Numbered from the stretch's first letter, positions 1 through 6,674 are shown. The stretch is DNA of 15,733 bases from Gammaproteobacteria bacterium (GCA_030429685.1 JAUIEY010000026.1:1-15733); one strand, 5' to 3'. Translations and numbers: made by a program. The notes: generated from the letters alone by a model not told the origin.

Positions 1-167
1 ACCCTTTTCCTTGGTGTGGTGAATCGACATATGCCGATTTTACACCATCGCATGGGTACACCGAAGGTTTCCACGGGATTGCCATCAGCACAACCTGTTA
101 AGGGTTCCCCGTTACAGTGCGATCCACTTTGCCGGTTGTGTTTCCCGACAAAGGCTCCTATCAATTA
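1..167 (-). ncRNA. Group I intron in tRNA-Arg gene (3' part outside window)
   Basis: Self-splicing intron RNA, read leftwards from 167 and cut off by the window edge. Pairings I can draw on the minus strand: P1, where exon bases GG(C)CTT at 173-168 pair with the guide GAGCC at 157-153, with a U.G pair at the splice site; P2, TTTGTCGG at 152-145 with CCGGCAAA at 135-128; P3, ATCGCA at 123-118 with TGCGAT at 52-47, a perfect match 65 bases apart; P4, ACGGG at 112-108 with CCCGT at 77-73; P8, GGTG..AATCG at 46-35 with CGATT/CACC at 26-18. The segments GTGGATCGCACTGTAACGGG and GGCAATCCCGTGG resemble the P and Q core segments of the Anabaena tRNA-Leu(UAA) intron, which suggests the tRNA-type subgroup IC3. 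The R/S core (P7 3' strand), P9 and the 3' splice site would lie left of position 1. No homing endonuclease gene is visible in this part. Confidence 0.83.
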
Positions 168-202
168 AAGGCCGATGCTCTATCCGGTTGAGCTACGGGC
201 GC
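168..202 (-). tRNA. tRNA-Arg 5' exon, probably anticodon UCU, interrupted by group I intron
   Basis: Thirty-five bases form the 5' half of a tRNA: acceptor strand GCGCCCG (202-196), D stem GCTC/GAGC around the loop AACCGGATA, the 5' anticodon stem TCGGC, then CTT. The sequence stops matching a tRNA exactly after CTT, which would be C32-U33-U34, and intron sequence follows. The acceptor and D arm match arginine tRNAs with GCGCCC acceptors, and U34 fits anticodon UCU. E. coli argU, the tRNA-Arg(UCU), also lies close to folD, which agrees. The 3' exon with the rest of the anticodon is not in the window, so the identity is inferred. It lies 26 bases downstream of tRNA-Pro on the same strand and is probably co-transcribed with it. 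Confidence 0.78.
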
Positions 203-228
203 ACGCTGGCAATTATGACAGCAATTAG

Positions 229-305
229 TGGTCGGGGCAGAGGGATTTGAACCCCCGACCCTCTGCTCCCAAAGCAGATGCGCTACCAGACTGCGCTATG
301 CCCCG
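229..305 (-). tRNA. tRNA-Pro(UGG)
   Basis: A complete 77-base tRNA on the minus strand. The acceptor stem CGGGGCA/TGCCCCG pairs perfectly, the D arm is GCGC/GCGC, and the anticodon stem TCTGC/GCAGA encloses the loop TTTGGGA with anticodon UGG at 271-269. The T loop is TTCAAAT, and the 3' CCA is encoded at 231-229. It closely resembles E. coli proM. It is the first gene of a small leftward tRNA operon that continues into the split tRNA-Arg. Confidence 0.97.
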
Positions 306-318
306 ACCGCGGGCGGCG

Positions 319-347
319 ATGATACGGGGCTGCCCCAAACAGGTCAA
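319..347 (-). promoter_or_regulatory. Sigma-70-type promoter of the tRNA-Pro/tRNA-Arg operon
   Basis: On the minus strand, -35 TTGACC (347-342) and -10 TATCAT (324-319) are separated by exactly 17 bases. A GC-rich discriminator (CGCCGCC, from 318) follows, as is typical of stable-RNA promoters under stringent control. Transcription should start near 312, only a few bases before the mature tRNA-Pro 5' end at 305. The spacer contains the inverted repeat GGGGC-A-GCCCC (336-326). Confidence 0.75.
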
Positions 348-389
348 CGCAGCATCGCAAATTCCCGCTGGTTCAAACAGCTGCCAGCT

Positions 390-417
390 TTTGCGACCGG
401 GCGTCCTCTGGTATCGT
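390..417 (+). promoter_or_regulatory. Candidate folD promoter (extended -10)
   Basis: TGGTATCGT at 409-417 has the layout of an extended -10 element (TG, one base, then a TATAAT-like hexamer). A weak -35-like TTTGCG lies at 390-395, 16 bases upstream. It sits about 33 bases before the folD start codon in the 145-base divergent gap between tRNA-Pro and folD. The match is only moderate. Confidence 0.3.
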
Positions 418-450
418 GGCGCGCCTGCAGCAGACCTTTCGGGGCACCGC

Positions 451-1299
451 ATGACCGCTAACATTATCGACGGCAAAGCCATCGCCGGGGAGATACGCGA
501 AAGTGTCCGACGGCGGGTAGCTGAGCGCGTCTCTGCGGGCCACCGGCCACCCGGTCTGGCGGTTGTCCAGGTGGGCACGGATCCGGCATCGGCGATTTAC
601 GTGCGCAATAAACGCGCTGCCTGCGAACAGGCCGGCATATTGTCTTTCGCCCATGACTTGCCAGCCGCAACCACTGCAGATGAATTGCTGGCCCTGATCG
701 ACATCCTGAACAGCGATGTGACGGTGGACGGTATCCTGGTGCAGCTGCCATTGCCGGACCACATTGAAGCCCATACCGTCATTGAGCGCATTGATCCGCG
801 CAAGGACGTGGACGGATTCCACCCGTTTACCGTCGGCCGCCTGGCACAGCGCATCCCGTCACTGCGGCCGTGCACACCATACGGCATCATGAAAATGCTT
901 GAATACATCGGTGTGGATGCCAAGGGGCAACACGCTGTAATCGTCGGCGCATCCAATATCGTCGGCCGGCCACTGGCGCTGGAGTTTCTGCTTGCCGGAG
1001 CCACGGTCACGGTATGTCACAAGTTCACCACCAATCTGGAGGCACTGGTGCGGCAGGCAGATATTCTGGCCGTCGCGGTCGGCAAACCGGAACTGATCCC
1101 CGGCGAGTGGATCAAAGACGGTGCCGCAGTCTTTGACGTTGGCATCAACCGGCAGCAGGATGGCAGCCTGAAAGGCGATATTTGCTTTGCCGCAGCTGCC
1201 GAGCGCGCTGCATGGATCACCCCGGTGCCCGGCGGTGTCGGACCGATGACGGTTGCCATGCTGATGCACAATACGCTGGCCGCCAACGAAAACGGTTAG
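451..1299 (+). CDS. folD: Bifunctional methylenetetrahydrofolate dehydrogenase / methenyltetrahydrofolate cyclohydrolase FolD
   Basis: Cytoplasmic enzyme of one-carbon metabolism. It oxidises 5,10-methylene-THF with NADP+ and hydrolyses the methenyl product to 10-formyl-THF, the formyl donor for purines and initiator tRNA. The protein is 282 residues, the usual FolD length. Visible motifs: the substrate and catalytic segment YVRNK (50-54, Tyr50 and Lys54), VDGILVQLPLP (92-102), KDVDGFHP (118-125), the nucleotide-binding signature VGASNIVGRP (165-174), and the C-terminal PVPGGVGPMT. The reading frame is open upstream to 247, but the ATG at 451 begins the family's normal N terminus (MTANIIDGKA) and the upstream part overlaps the tRNA-Pro gene on the other strand. 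GGGG about 7 bases upstream is a modest ribosome binding site. It heads a plus-strand group with the cyclophilin (33-base gap) and lpxH. Confidence 0.97.
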   Translation: MTANIIDGKAIAGEIRESVRRRVAERVSAGHRPPGLAVVQVGTDPASAIYVRNKRAACEQAGILSFAHDLPAATTADELLALIDILNSDVTVDGILVQLPLPDHIEAHTVIERIDPRKDVDGFHPFTVGRLAQRIPSLRPCTPYGIMKMLEYIGVDAKGQHAVIVGASNIVGRPLALEFLLAGATVTVCHKFTTNLEALVRQADILAVAVGKPELIPGEWIKDGAAVFDVGINRQQDGSLKGDICFAAAAERAAWITPVPGGVGPMTVAMLMHNTLAANENG

Positions 1300-1332
1300 A
1301 ATCACTGCTTCGACCCGGGAGAACACACACTT

Positions 1333-1974
1333 ATGCGAAAACTGGCTACCCTGCTTGCTCTGACTTTGTTCACTGTTGCCGGCCATGCTCAGGATGCGGC
1401 CCCGGTGGAATTGCCGCCCTATCCCCAGATCGAAATCAAAACCAATGCCGGAGACCTGCGCCTGGAACTCTTTACCAGCAAGGCGCCGCTGCATGTGCGC
1501 AATTTTGTTGACCTGGTCAACAGCGGTTTCTACGAGAACACCATTTTTCATCGCATTGTTGAAGGTTTTGTTGTGCAAGGCGGTGGTTACGACACCGATT
1601 ACAAGCTCAAGCCGACTAAAACGCTTATTCCCAATGAGTCCGGAAACGGTCTCAGTAATCGGCGCGGCTTTGTGGGCATGGCCCGCACCGGCGAGCCGCA
1701 TAGTGCGAATTCCCAGTTCTACATTAACCTCGCCGACAACACACCACTTGACCCTAATCCGCGACGCTGGGGCTACACCGTATTCGGCCGTATCACCCGC
1801 GGCATGGAAATCGTTGATGACATCGGCTATCGCGCCACCGGCCCGGGGCCGGTTCCGGAGCTCGCCAGGGACGTACCGACAGAGCCGATTGTGATCCTGA
1901 GCATGGAACTGGTAGATGAGGAACCGCTGCCAATACCACAGGAATCAGAAGACGACGAAGCCAGCGACGAATAG
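1333..1974 (+). CDS. Exported cyclophilin-type peptidyl-prolyl cis-trans isomerase
   Basis: A 213-residue cyclophilin that isomerises Xaa-Pro bonds and so helps proteins fold. Residues 1-19 look like a Sec signal peptide (MRK, a hydrophobic run, then AGHA before QDA), so the mature enzyme should work in the periplasm, as PpiA does. The catalytic domain spans about 30-196. Signatures are FHRIVEGFVVQGGG (72-85, with the catalytic Arg74), MARTGEPHSANSQFYIN (116-132) and the FGRITRGMEIVD segment (151-162). The last 20 or so residues are an acidic Glu/Asp tail. A GGGAG ribosome binding site lies 11 bases before the ATG. In enterics and Pseudomonas the gene next to lpxH is the cytoplasmic ppiB. This copy has a leader, so I leave the symbol open between ppiA and ppiB. 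Confidence 0.93.
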   Translation: MRKLATLLALTLFTVAGHAQDAAPVELPPYPQIEIKTNAGDLRLELFTSKAPLHVRNFVDLVNSGFYENTIFHRIVEGFVVQGGGYDTDYKLKPTKTLIPNESGNGLSNRRGFVGMARTGEPHSANSQFYINLADNTPLDPNPRRWGYTVFGRITRGMEIVDDIGYRATGPGPVPELARDVPTEPIVILSMELVDEEPLPIPQESEDDEASDE

Positions 1975-1989
1975 GCATCGGGGGCCGGC

Positions 1990-2733
1990 GTGACCGTTGC
2001 TTTCATATCCGATCTGCACCTCGATGCGGCGCGACCGGCGGCAACACAGGCATTCATCCGTTTTCTGCAGGGTCCGGCACTGGAACTCGAGAGACTGTAT
2101 ATCCTTGGCGACCTGTTCGAATACTGGATTGGTGATGACGACCCGAATCCGCATTTCCGGGAAGTCACCGCCGCACTCAACGCATACACGCAGCAGCAAC
2201 CCCGCTGTTACTTCATGGTTGGCAACCGCGATTTCGCAATCGGGCCGGCTTTCCTGCGCGCGGCCGGCCTACAGCCTCTGGATGACCCGTGCGTGATCGA
2301 GGTTTGCGGCGAGCGGCTGCTGATCAGTCATGGCGACATTTTCTGTACCGACGATGTGCAGTACCAGCGCTACCGGCGCATTACGCACCACCCCGTTGCG
2401 TTGATGCTTTACCACGCCCTGCCGTTTGCTGCGCGCAGCAGAATCGTCGGCAAAATTCGCGGCGAAAGTCACACGCAAAAGCAATATAAAACAGCCGACA
2501 TCATGGACGTGAATCAGGCAGCCGTAGCGCAGTCCATGCGCGAACATCAAATGCGAACGCTGTTGCATGGCCATACCCACCGTCCTGCCGAACATCAATT
2601 TGAACTTGATGGCACAGCGGCTCAACGGATAGTGCTGGGCGACTGGTACAACGACGGCCCTGTCCTCTACTGGGATGAAAACGGGCGACGCACGGAACGG
2701 CTTGCCTTCGCACAACACGACGGCGACGGCTAG
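1990..2733 (+). CDS. lpxH: UDP-2,3-diacylglucosamine diphosphatase LpxH
   Basis: Fourth step of lipid A synthesis: removes UMP from UDP-2,3-diacylglucosamine to give lipid X at the inner face of the cytoplasmic membrane. The 247 residues match the family (240 in E. coli). The metallophosphoesterase metal ligands are all present: SDLHLD (Asp8, His10), GDLFEYW (Asp41), GNRDF (Asn79), SHGD (His114) and HGHTH (His195, His197 of 193-197). It starts with GTG at 1990, with a run of G at 1980-1984 as ribosome binding site and a 15-base gap from the preceding isomerase, so the two are probably co-transcribed. Its presence implies a lipopolysaccharide-bearing Gram-negative host. The stop lies three bases from the convergent end of the kinase gene on the other strand. 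Confidence 0.97.
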   Translation: MTVAFISDLHLDAARPAATQAFIRFLQGPALELERLYILGDLFEYWIGDDDPNPHFREVTAALNAYTQQQPRCYFMVGNRDFAIGPAFLRAAGLQPLDDPCVIEVCGERLLISHGDIFCTDDVQYQRYRRITHHPVALMLYHALPFAARSRIVGKIRGESHTQKQYKTADIMDVNQAAVAQSMREHQMRTLLHGHTHRPAEHQFELDGTAAQRIVLGDWYNDGPVLYWDENGRRTERLAFAQHDGDG

Positions 2734-2736
2734 TCG

Positions 2737-3984
2737 TCAGGCAGCAGCCGGATGCCAGTCCAGTATTTCCTGTACCGACTGAAACCGCTGACCCGCTCGC
2801 TTGGCCATCATCTTGTCAATGGCACCCTGGTAGGCTGTCAGGTGGTTCGGCAGCTGCGGTATCGGTTCGCGCGCATGCTTGAGTATCACTGACATGGCTG
2901 TCTTGCCTTCATAAGGCTTCTGCCCGGTCAGCATTTCATAGAAAATAATCCCCAGGCTGTATATATCCGAACGCTCGTCCAGCGATTCGCCATGGCCCTG
3001 CTCCGGACTCATGTAATACGGGGTGCCGAATATTTCGCCAGTGCCGGTCAGTTCTGCCTGCAGGTGCGCCTGCTTGGCCAGCCCGAAATCAATCAGCGCC
3101 AGGCTGCCGTCCTCACGAAACAATACGTTGGTCGGCTTGAGGTCGCGGTGCAATATGCCGTTGCTGTGTATCGCACCCAGCGCACCGGCGATGGTGCGCA
3201 TGATCTTTTCGGCATCCTGCGCGTACATGCCCTGACGTATCAGTCGCTTGAGGCTGCCGCGACTGCAGTATTCCATAGCAATGAAAGCATGATTATCGGC
3301 AATACCAAGATCGAAAATGTTCACCACGTTTGGGTGGCTGACCCTGCCGATGGCTTCGAACTCGGCGAGAAAGCGATCCAGCAGCGCATTGTCGCCACCG
3401 AAATCAGGGACCTGTCGCAACACTTTCAGCACCACCGCCTGGTCGACGTCTTTTTTCCGCGCCAGATACACTGACGAAATATCACCACCGGAGATACAAC
3501 GCTCTATGGCATAGCCCTTGAGCCCGGGAATCTCCAGACTGTCAGCCGGTACCTGCGTCTGGCTTTTTTCGTTGTCGGCATCCCGTTCTTCAAGAATGTT
3601 CTCGATCAGAGCAATCAGTTCTTTGTGGCGCAAACGTTCGCGGGAAATGTAATCGGCTGCACCACTCTTGATAGCGCGCACCACGGCGCGCTCATCGCCA
3701 TCACCGATGACCAGCACCGGCGGGAATCCGCGAACCTGACGAAACTGGTTCAGCCAGTCGATTCCGCTCTCGCCGCCGGCTGTTTCCACACCCTTTACCG
3801 GCTGCAGCGGATCGCCAAGGATTACCAGGTCATTACCGGCGCCGGAAAAATTATCGGAAAAGCGTCCGGATTCGGCCGGATCGTATTCGGTGACCTTCGC
3901 ATCGCGCCAGCGCACACCAATGTGATTGCTGATTAGGGCGCGATAGTCTTTGCTGCTCTCGATAACGAGAACTCTGATACTCAT
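2737..3984 (-). CDS. Serine/threonine protein kinase with N-terminal degenerate receiver domain
   Basis: A 415-residue cytoplasmic protein with no membrane segment. Residues 1-133 have the pattern of a response-regulator receiver domain, but its key positions are changed. The paired acids read IES (8-10) instead of DD. The phospho-acceptor position after DLVIL (52-56) is Gly57, with an Asp one place later. The usual Lys is Arg in DYISRER (111-117). Residues about 158-408 form a Hanks-type kinase that looks active: VLK Lys187, helix-C Glu (208 or 210), HRDLKPTN (279-286, Asp281), DFG (299-301), TPYYMSPE (321-328) and Asp340. The Gly-rich loop is atypical (ISGGDISSVYLA, 164-175). The ATG is six bases after the purF stop, so the gene is probably translated from the purF transcript. 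Substrates are unknown. It is the last gene of the leftward run and converges on lpxH. Confidence 0.93.
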   Translation of the reverse strand: MSIRVLVIESSKDYRALISNHIGVRWRDAKVTEYDPAESGRFSDNFSGAGNDLVILGDPLQPVKGVETAGGESGIDWLNQFRQVRGFPPVLVIGDGDERAVVRAIKSGAADYISRERLRHKELIALIENILEERDADNEKSQTQVPADSLEIPGLKGYAIERCISGGDISSVYLARKKDVDQAVVLKVLRQVPDFGGDNALLDRFLAEFEAIGRVSHPNVVNIFDLGIADNHAFIAMEYCSRGSLKRLIRQGMYAQDAEKIMRTIAGALGAIHSNGILHRDLKPTNVLFREDGSLALIDFGLAKQAHLQAELTGTGEIFGTPYYMSPEQGHGESLDERSDIYSLGIIFYEMLTGQKPYEGKTAMSVILKHAREPIPQLPNHLTAYQGAIDKMMAKRAGQRFQSVQEILDWHPAAA

Positions 3985-3990
3985 GAGCGC

Positions 3991-5526
3991 TTACGCAACC
4001 CCGGCGCTGGGCCCCACCTGCCCGTCCTTAAAGGGCTTGCGCTTGCGACGAGCTTTTTCGCGGGCCTTTTTGGCCTTATCGGAACGCAGCGCTTCCACTT
4101 CGCGCAGGTATTCAACAGTCACATCGCCGGTGACATATTCGCCCGAGAAACAGGAGGTATCGAACTCCTTGATGTCGCCGTTGTCATATTGCACCGCCTG
4201 AATCAAATCATCGAGGTTCTGATAAATCAGCCAGTCGGCGCCGATAATGTCTGCTACCTCAGCTTCACTGCGATTGCATGCCACCAGTTCGGCCGAGGCT
4301 GCCATGTCGATACCGAACACGTTCGGGTAGCGCACCGGCGGCGATGCGGACGCAAAGTACACCTTGCGGGCACCGGCATCGCGGGCCATTTCGATGATCT
4401 GCTTGGATGTGGTGCCGCGTACAATGGAGTCATCCACCAGTAACACGACCTTGTCGCGAAACTCCAGGTCAATGGCGTTAAGTTTGCGGCGCACCGATTT
4501 CTGCCGCATTTCCTGGCCAGGCATGATAAAGGTACGGCCGATATAGCGATTCTTGATAAAACCCTCGCGGTATTTGACGCCCAGACTGTGAGCTACCGAC
4601 AAGGCACTGGTGCGGCTGGAATCGGGTATGGGTATGACCACGTCAATATCGTGATCCGGGCGTTCACGCAGAATTTTGTCGGCCAGACGTTCGCCCATGC
4701 GCATGCGGGATTTGTACACCGAAATGCCGTCCATAATGGAATCCGGCCGGGCGAAATACACGTATTCAAAAACGCACGGGGTGTAAGATTTTGCTGCGCC
4801 GCAAAGCTTGCTGTGCAGGGTGCCGTCAGCTTCAATGTAGACAGCCTCGCCAGGCAGAATATCGCGGACCAGCTCAAACCCCAGCGCATCCAGCGCAACG
4901 CTTTCCGAAGCCACCATGTACTCGGTAAAACCATTGGTGTCGCGCTGGCCCAAAACTACCGGACGAATTCCATGCGGATCGCGAAATCCGAGCACGCCGT
5001 GCCCCATGATCATGGCGACAATGGCATAGCCACCGTGGCATCGCTGGTGCACGCCTTCGACGGCCGCGAACACGTCGGCAGGCGTCAGTTCAGCCGACTG
5101 ACTTTGCTGCAGTTCATGCGCGAACACATTTAGAAGCGCCTCGGTGTCCGAGCCTGTATTCAGGTGGCGTTTGTCCTGCTGGCGCAACAGCTCCTGCAAT
5201 TCTCGGGTGTTCGTCAGGTTGCCGTTATGGCCAAGGCATATTCCATAGGGCGAATTAACGTAGAAAGGCTGCGCTTCGGCAGACGATGACATGCCGGCAG
5301 TGGGATAACGCACATGGCCGATTCCCATGTTGCCGCGCAGACGCAGCATGTGTTTGCGCTGGAAAACATCCTGCACCAGACCGTTGTCCTTGCGCTGGCA
5401 CAGGGTGCCCGCGTCATCGGTCATGATGCCCGCAGCGTCCTGTCCACGGTGCTGCAATACAATCAACGCATCGTAAATCGACTGGTTGACCGGCTTGTTA
5501 CTGACTATTCCGACAATGCCGCACAT
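3991..5526 (-). CDS. purF: Amidophosphoribosyltransferase PurF
   Basis: Committing step of de novo purine synthesis: transfers ammonia from glutamine to PRPP to give 5-phosphoribosylamine in the cytoplasm. The 511 residues match E. coli-type PurF (about 505). The N terminus MCGIVG supplies the nucleophilic Cys2 of the class II glutamine amidotransferase domain with no propeptide. Further marks are QHRGQDAAGI (25-34), HNGNLTN (100-106) and GSDTEALL (125-132). The phosphoribosyltransferase half has PIPDSS (299-304) and the PRPP loop VVLLVDDSIVRGTTS (360-374). The C terminus is unusually basic (Lys/Arg-rich at 483-500). It follows cvpA by 27 bases, the common gammaproteobacterial order, and is followed six bases later by the kinase gene. 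Confidence 0.98.
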   Translation of the reverse strand: MCGIVGIVSNKPVNQSIYDALIVLQHRGQDAAGIMTDDAGTLCQRKDNGLVQDVFQRKHMLRLRGNMGIGHVRYPTAGMSSSAEAQPFYVNSPYGICLGHNGNLTNTRELQELLRQQDKRHLNTGSDTEALLNVFAHELQQSQSAELTPADVFAAVEGVHQRCHGGYAIVAMIMGHGVLGFRDPHGIRPVVLGQRDTNGFTEYMVASESVALDALGFELVRDILPGEAVYIEADGTLHSKLCGAAKSYTPCVFEYVYFARPDSIMDGISVYKSRMRMGERLADKILRERPDHDIDVVIPIPDSSRTSALSVAHSLGVKYREGFIKNRYIGRTFIMPGQEMRQKSVRRKLNAIDLEFRDKVVLLVDDSIVRGTTSKQIIEMARDAGARKVYFASASPPVRYPNVFGIDMAASAELVACNRSEAEVADIIGADWLIYQNLDDLIQAVQYDNGDIKEFDTSCFSGEYVTGDVTVEYLREVEALRSDKAKKAREKARRKRKPFKDGQVGPSAGVA

Positions 5527-5553
5527 TGATCAATTAATCCCGATTCAGCCCGC

Positions 5554-6120
5554 TCACCCAGGCTCAGCCGTGTCCGGCGGGGCCGCAGCTCCTGCGCCGG
5601 GTTGCTCTTCCTCCAGGTCGTCAAGAAAGTGGATGCCGTCCTCGGCAGCGTTGCGAATCATATCAGTTACCGGCGCAAAATAAGGAATCAATACCGACTC
5701 CGGCCACCATTCCGTCTCATCAAAATCCGCTGCCTCCATGACCACCAGCATCAGTCCCACCAGCACCACGCCGCGGCCGAACCCGAACACCATGCCGATG
5801 GCTCGGTCAGTACCTGTCAGGCCCGTGGTTTCGAGTACAAAATGGAAAAACTGCCCCAGCAGCCCGCCAGCTATCAACACACCAATCACCACCAGTGCCC
5901 GCGCGGCCCACAGGCGCACCGCCGTGGGCGTGATCACGCTTTCCAGCACACCCGCCAGTTGCGGGCCAAATTTCCAGGCCACCCAGATCGCCACCACCCA
6001 GGTGCCGAGCGACATAGCTTCCTTGAAAAAACCGCGAAACAGGCTGATAAGCGTCGAAAAGCTCATCACCGTGATAACGGCATAGTCGAACAGAATCAGC
6101 TCACTGACTTCAGCCGCCAC
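5554..6120 (-). CDS. cvpA: CvpA family inner-membrane protein
   Basis: CvpA-family protein of 188 residues, named for colicin V production in E. coli. Its molecular role is poorly defined; it is linked to envelope homeostasis and usually sits directly before purF, as here. Four hydrophobic segments are visible (about 8-30, 36-52, 70-96 and 107-128), with the family's N-terminal pattern FDYAVITVMSFSTLISLFRG (11-30) and a conserved-looking GMVFGFGRG (109-117). The C-terminal 45 residues are acidic and Ala/Pro-rich. The start is GTG at 6120, which gives an 11-base overlap with the end of dedD; AAGGG just upstream, inside dedD, could serve as ribosome binding site, though the spacing is short. 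Translational coupling to dedD is likely. Confidence 0.93.
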   Translation of the reverse strand: MAAEVSELILFDYAVITVMSFSTLISLFRGFFKEAMSLGTWVVAIWVAWKFGPQLAGVLESVITPTAVRLWAARALVVIGVLIAGGLLGQFFHFVLETTGLTGTDRAIGMVFGFGRGVVLVGLMLVVMEAADFDETEWWPESVLIPYFAPVTDMIRNAAEDGIHFLDDLEEEQPGAGAAAPPDTAEPG

Positions 6121-6643
6121 TGCCCTTGCCCGAATTCCGGCTCAGTTCCGTCACCATGCCATTGTGCCCCGCCGCCTGCAGTTTGGCAGCCAGTTCGCCG
6201 GCTGCCGCTCGGGATCCGGCCGGGCCACTGTAAACCCGGTATACCGAACCCGAAGCTGCGGATCCTTTCACCACAAAGGCCTGATAGCCTTCACCGCGGA
6301 TGCGGGCAGCAAACCGCTCGGCATTGTCGCGCGCACTGAAGCTACCCAGCTGCACGGCGAAGCCTGAAGGTGTTGCCGCAGCAGTGGCAGGCGCTGCGGT
6401 AGCCGGTTTGCCGGCGGCAGGTTTGACCGCAGCTGCGGCGGCTACCCCGGTTGCGCGCGGCTGCGCATTGACAGGCGCATTCAGAATAATGACTTCGGTG
6501 CGCTTGCCCTCGCTTTGCGCGGACGGGATGACCTCATTACGGCCGCCGTCGGCACTGCCGTCCAGCAAAACCGGTGCAAACAAAACAAACAGCAGCACCA
6601 GGACAACGGCGCCGACCATTCGCTCCAACAGTGTCCGATCCAT
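6110..6643 (-). CDS. dedD: SPOR-domain cell-division protein, DedD-like
   Basis: A 177-residue single-pass inner-membrane protein. It has a short cytoplasmic N terminus, one transmembrane segment (about 9-27), an Ala/Pro-rich flexible linker (about 58-93) in the periplasm, and a C-terminal SPOR domain (about 93-167: GFAVQLGSFS, FAARIRGEGYQAFV, then YRVYSGP). SPOR domains bind denuded peptidoglycan at the division septum; E. coli DedD takes part in constriction. The position between folC and cvpA is the same as in E. coli and Pseudomonas. The ATG at 6643 puts Met-Asp-Arg ahead of the membrane segment, and a GGGG-containing stretch lies upstream. The 3' end overlaps the cvpA start. Confidence 0.92.
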   Translation of the reverse strand: MDRTLLERMVGAVVLVLLFVLFAPVLLDGSADGGRNEVIPSAQSEGKRTEVIILNAPVNAQPRATGVAAAAAVKPAAGKPATAAPATAAATPSGFAVQLGSFSARDNAERFAARIRGEGYQAFVVKGSAASGSVYRVYSGPAGSRAAAGELAAKLQAAGHNGMVTELSRNSGKGSGG

Positions 6644-6674
6644 GGAAATCCGCTAACCCCTTAACCCTGACTTC

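Noticed and set aside
150..202. Reading this tRNA continuously gives a loop CTTTAAT with anticodon UUA, which would be an ochre suppressor tRNA
   Set aside because: The 3' anticodon stem and the T arm do not form in this reading. The sequence after CTT fits group I intron P1 and P2, so TAA belongs to the intron and not to an anticodon.
247..450. Upstream extension of the folD frame (68 extra codons)
   Set aside because: It overlaps the tRNA-Pro gene and its promoter, has no FolD homology, and the ATG at 451 gives the normal N terminus.
2725..2738. GACG/CGTC hairpin at the lpxH-kinase junction as a bidirectional terminator
   Set aside because: The stem is only four base pairs and no T run follows on either strand.
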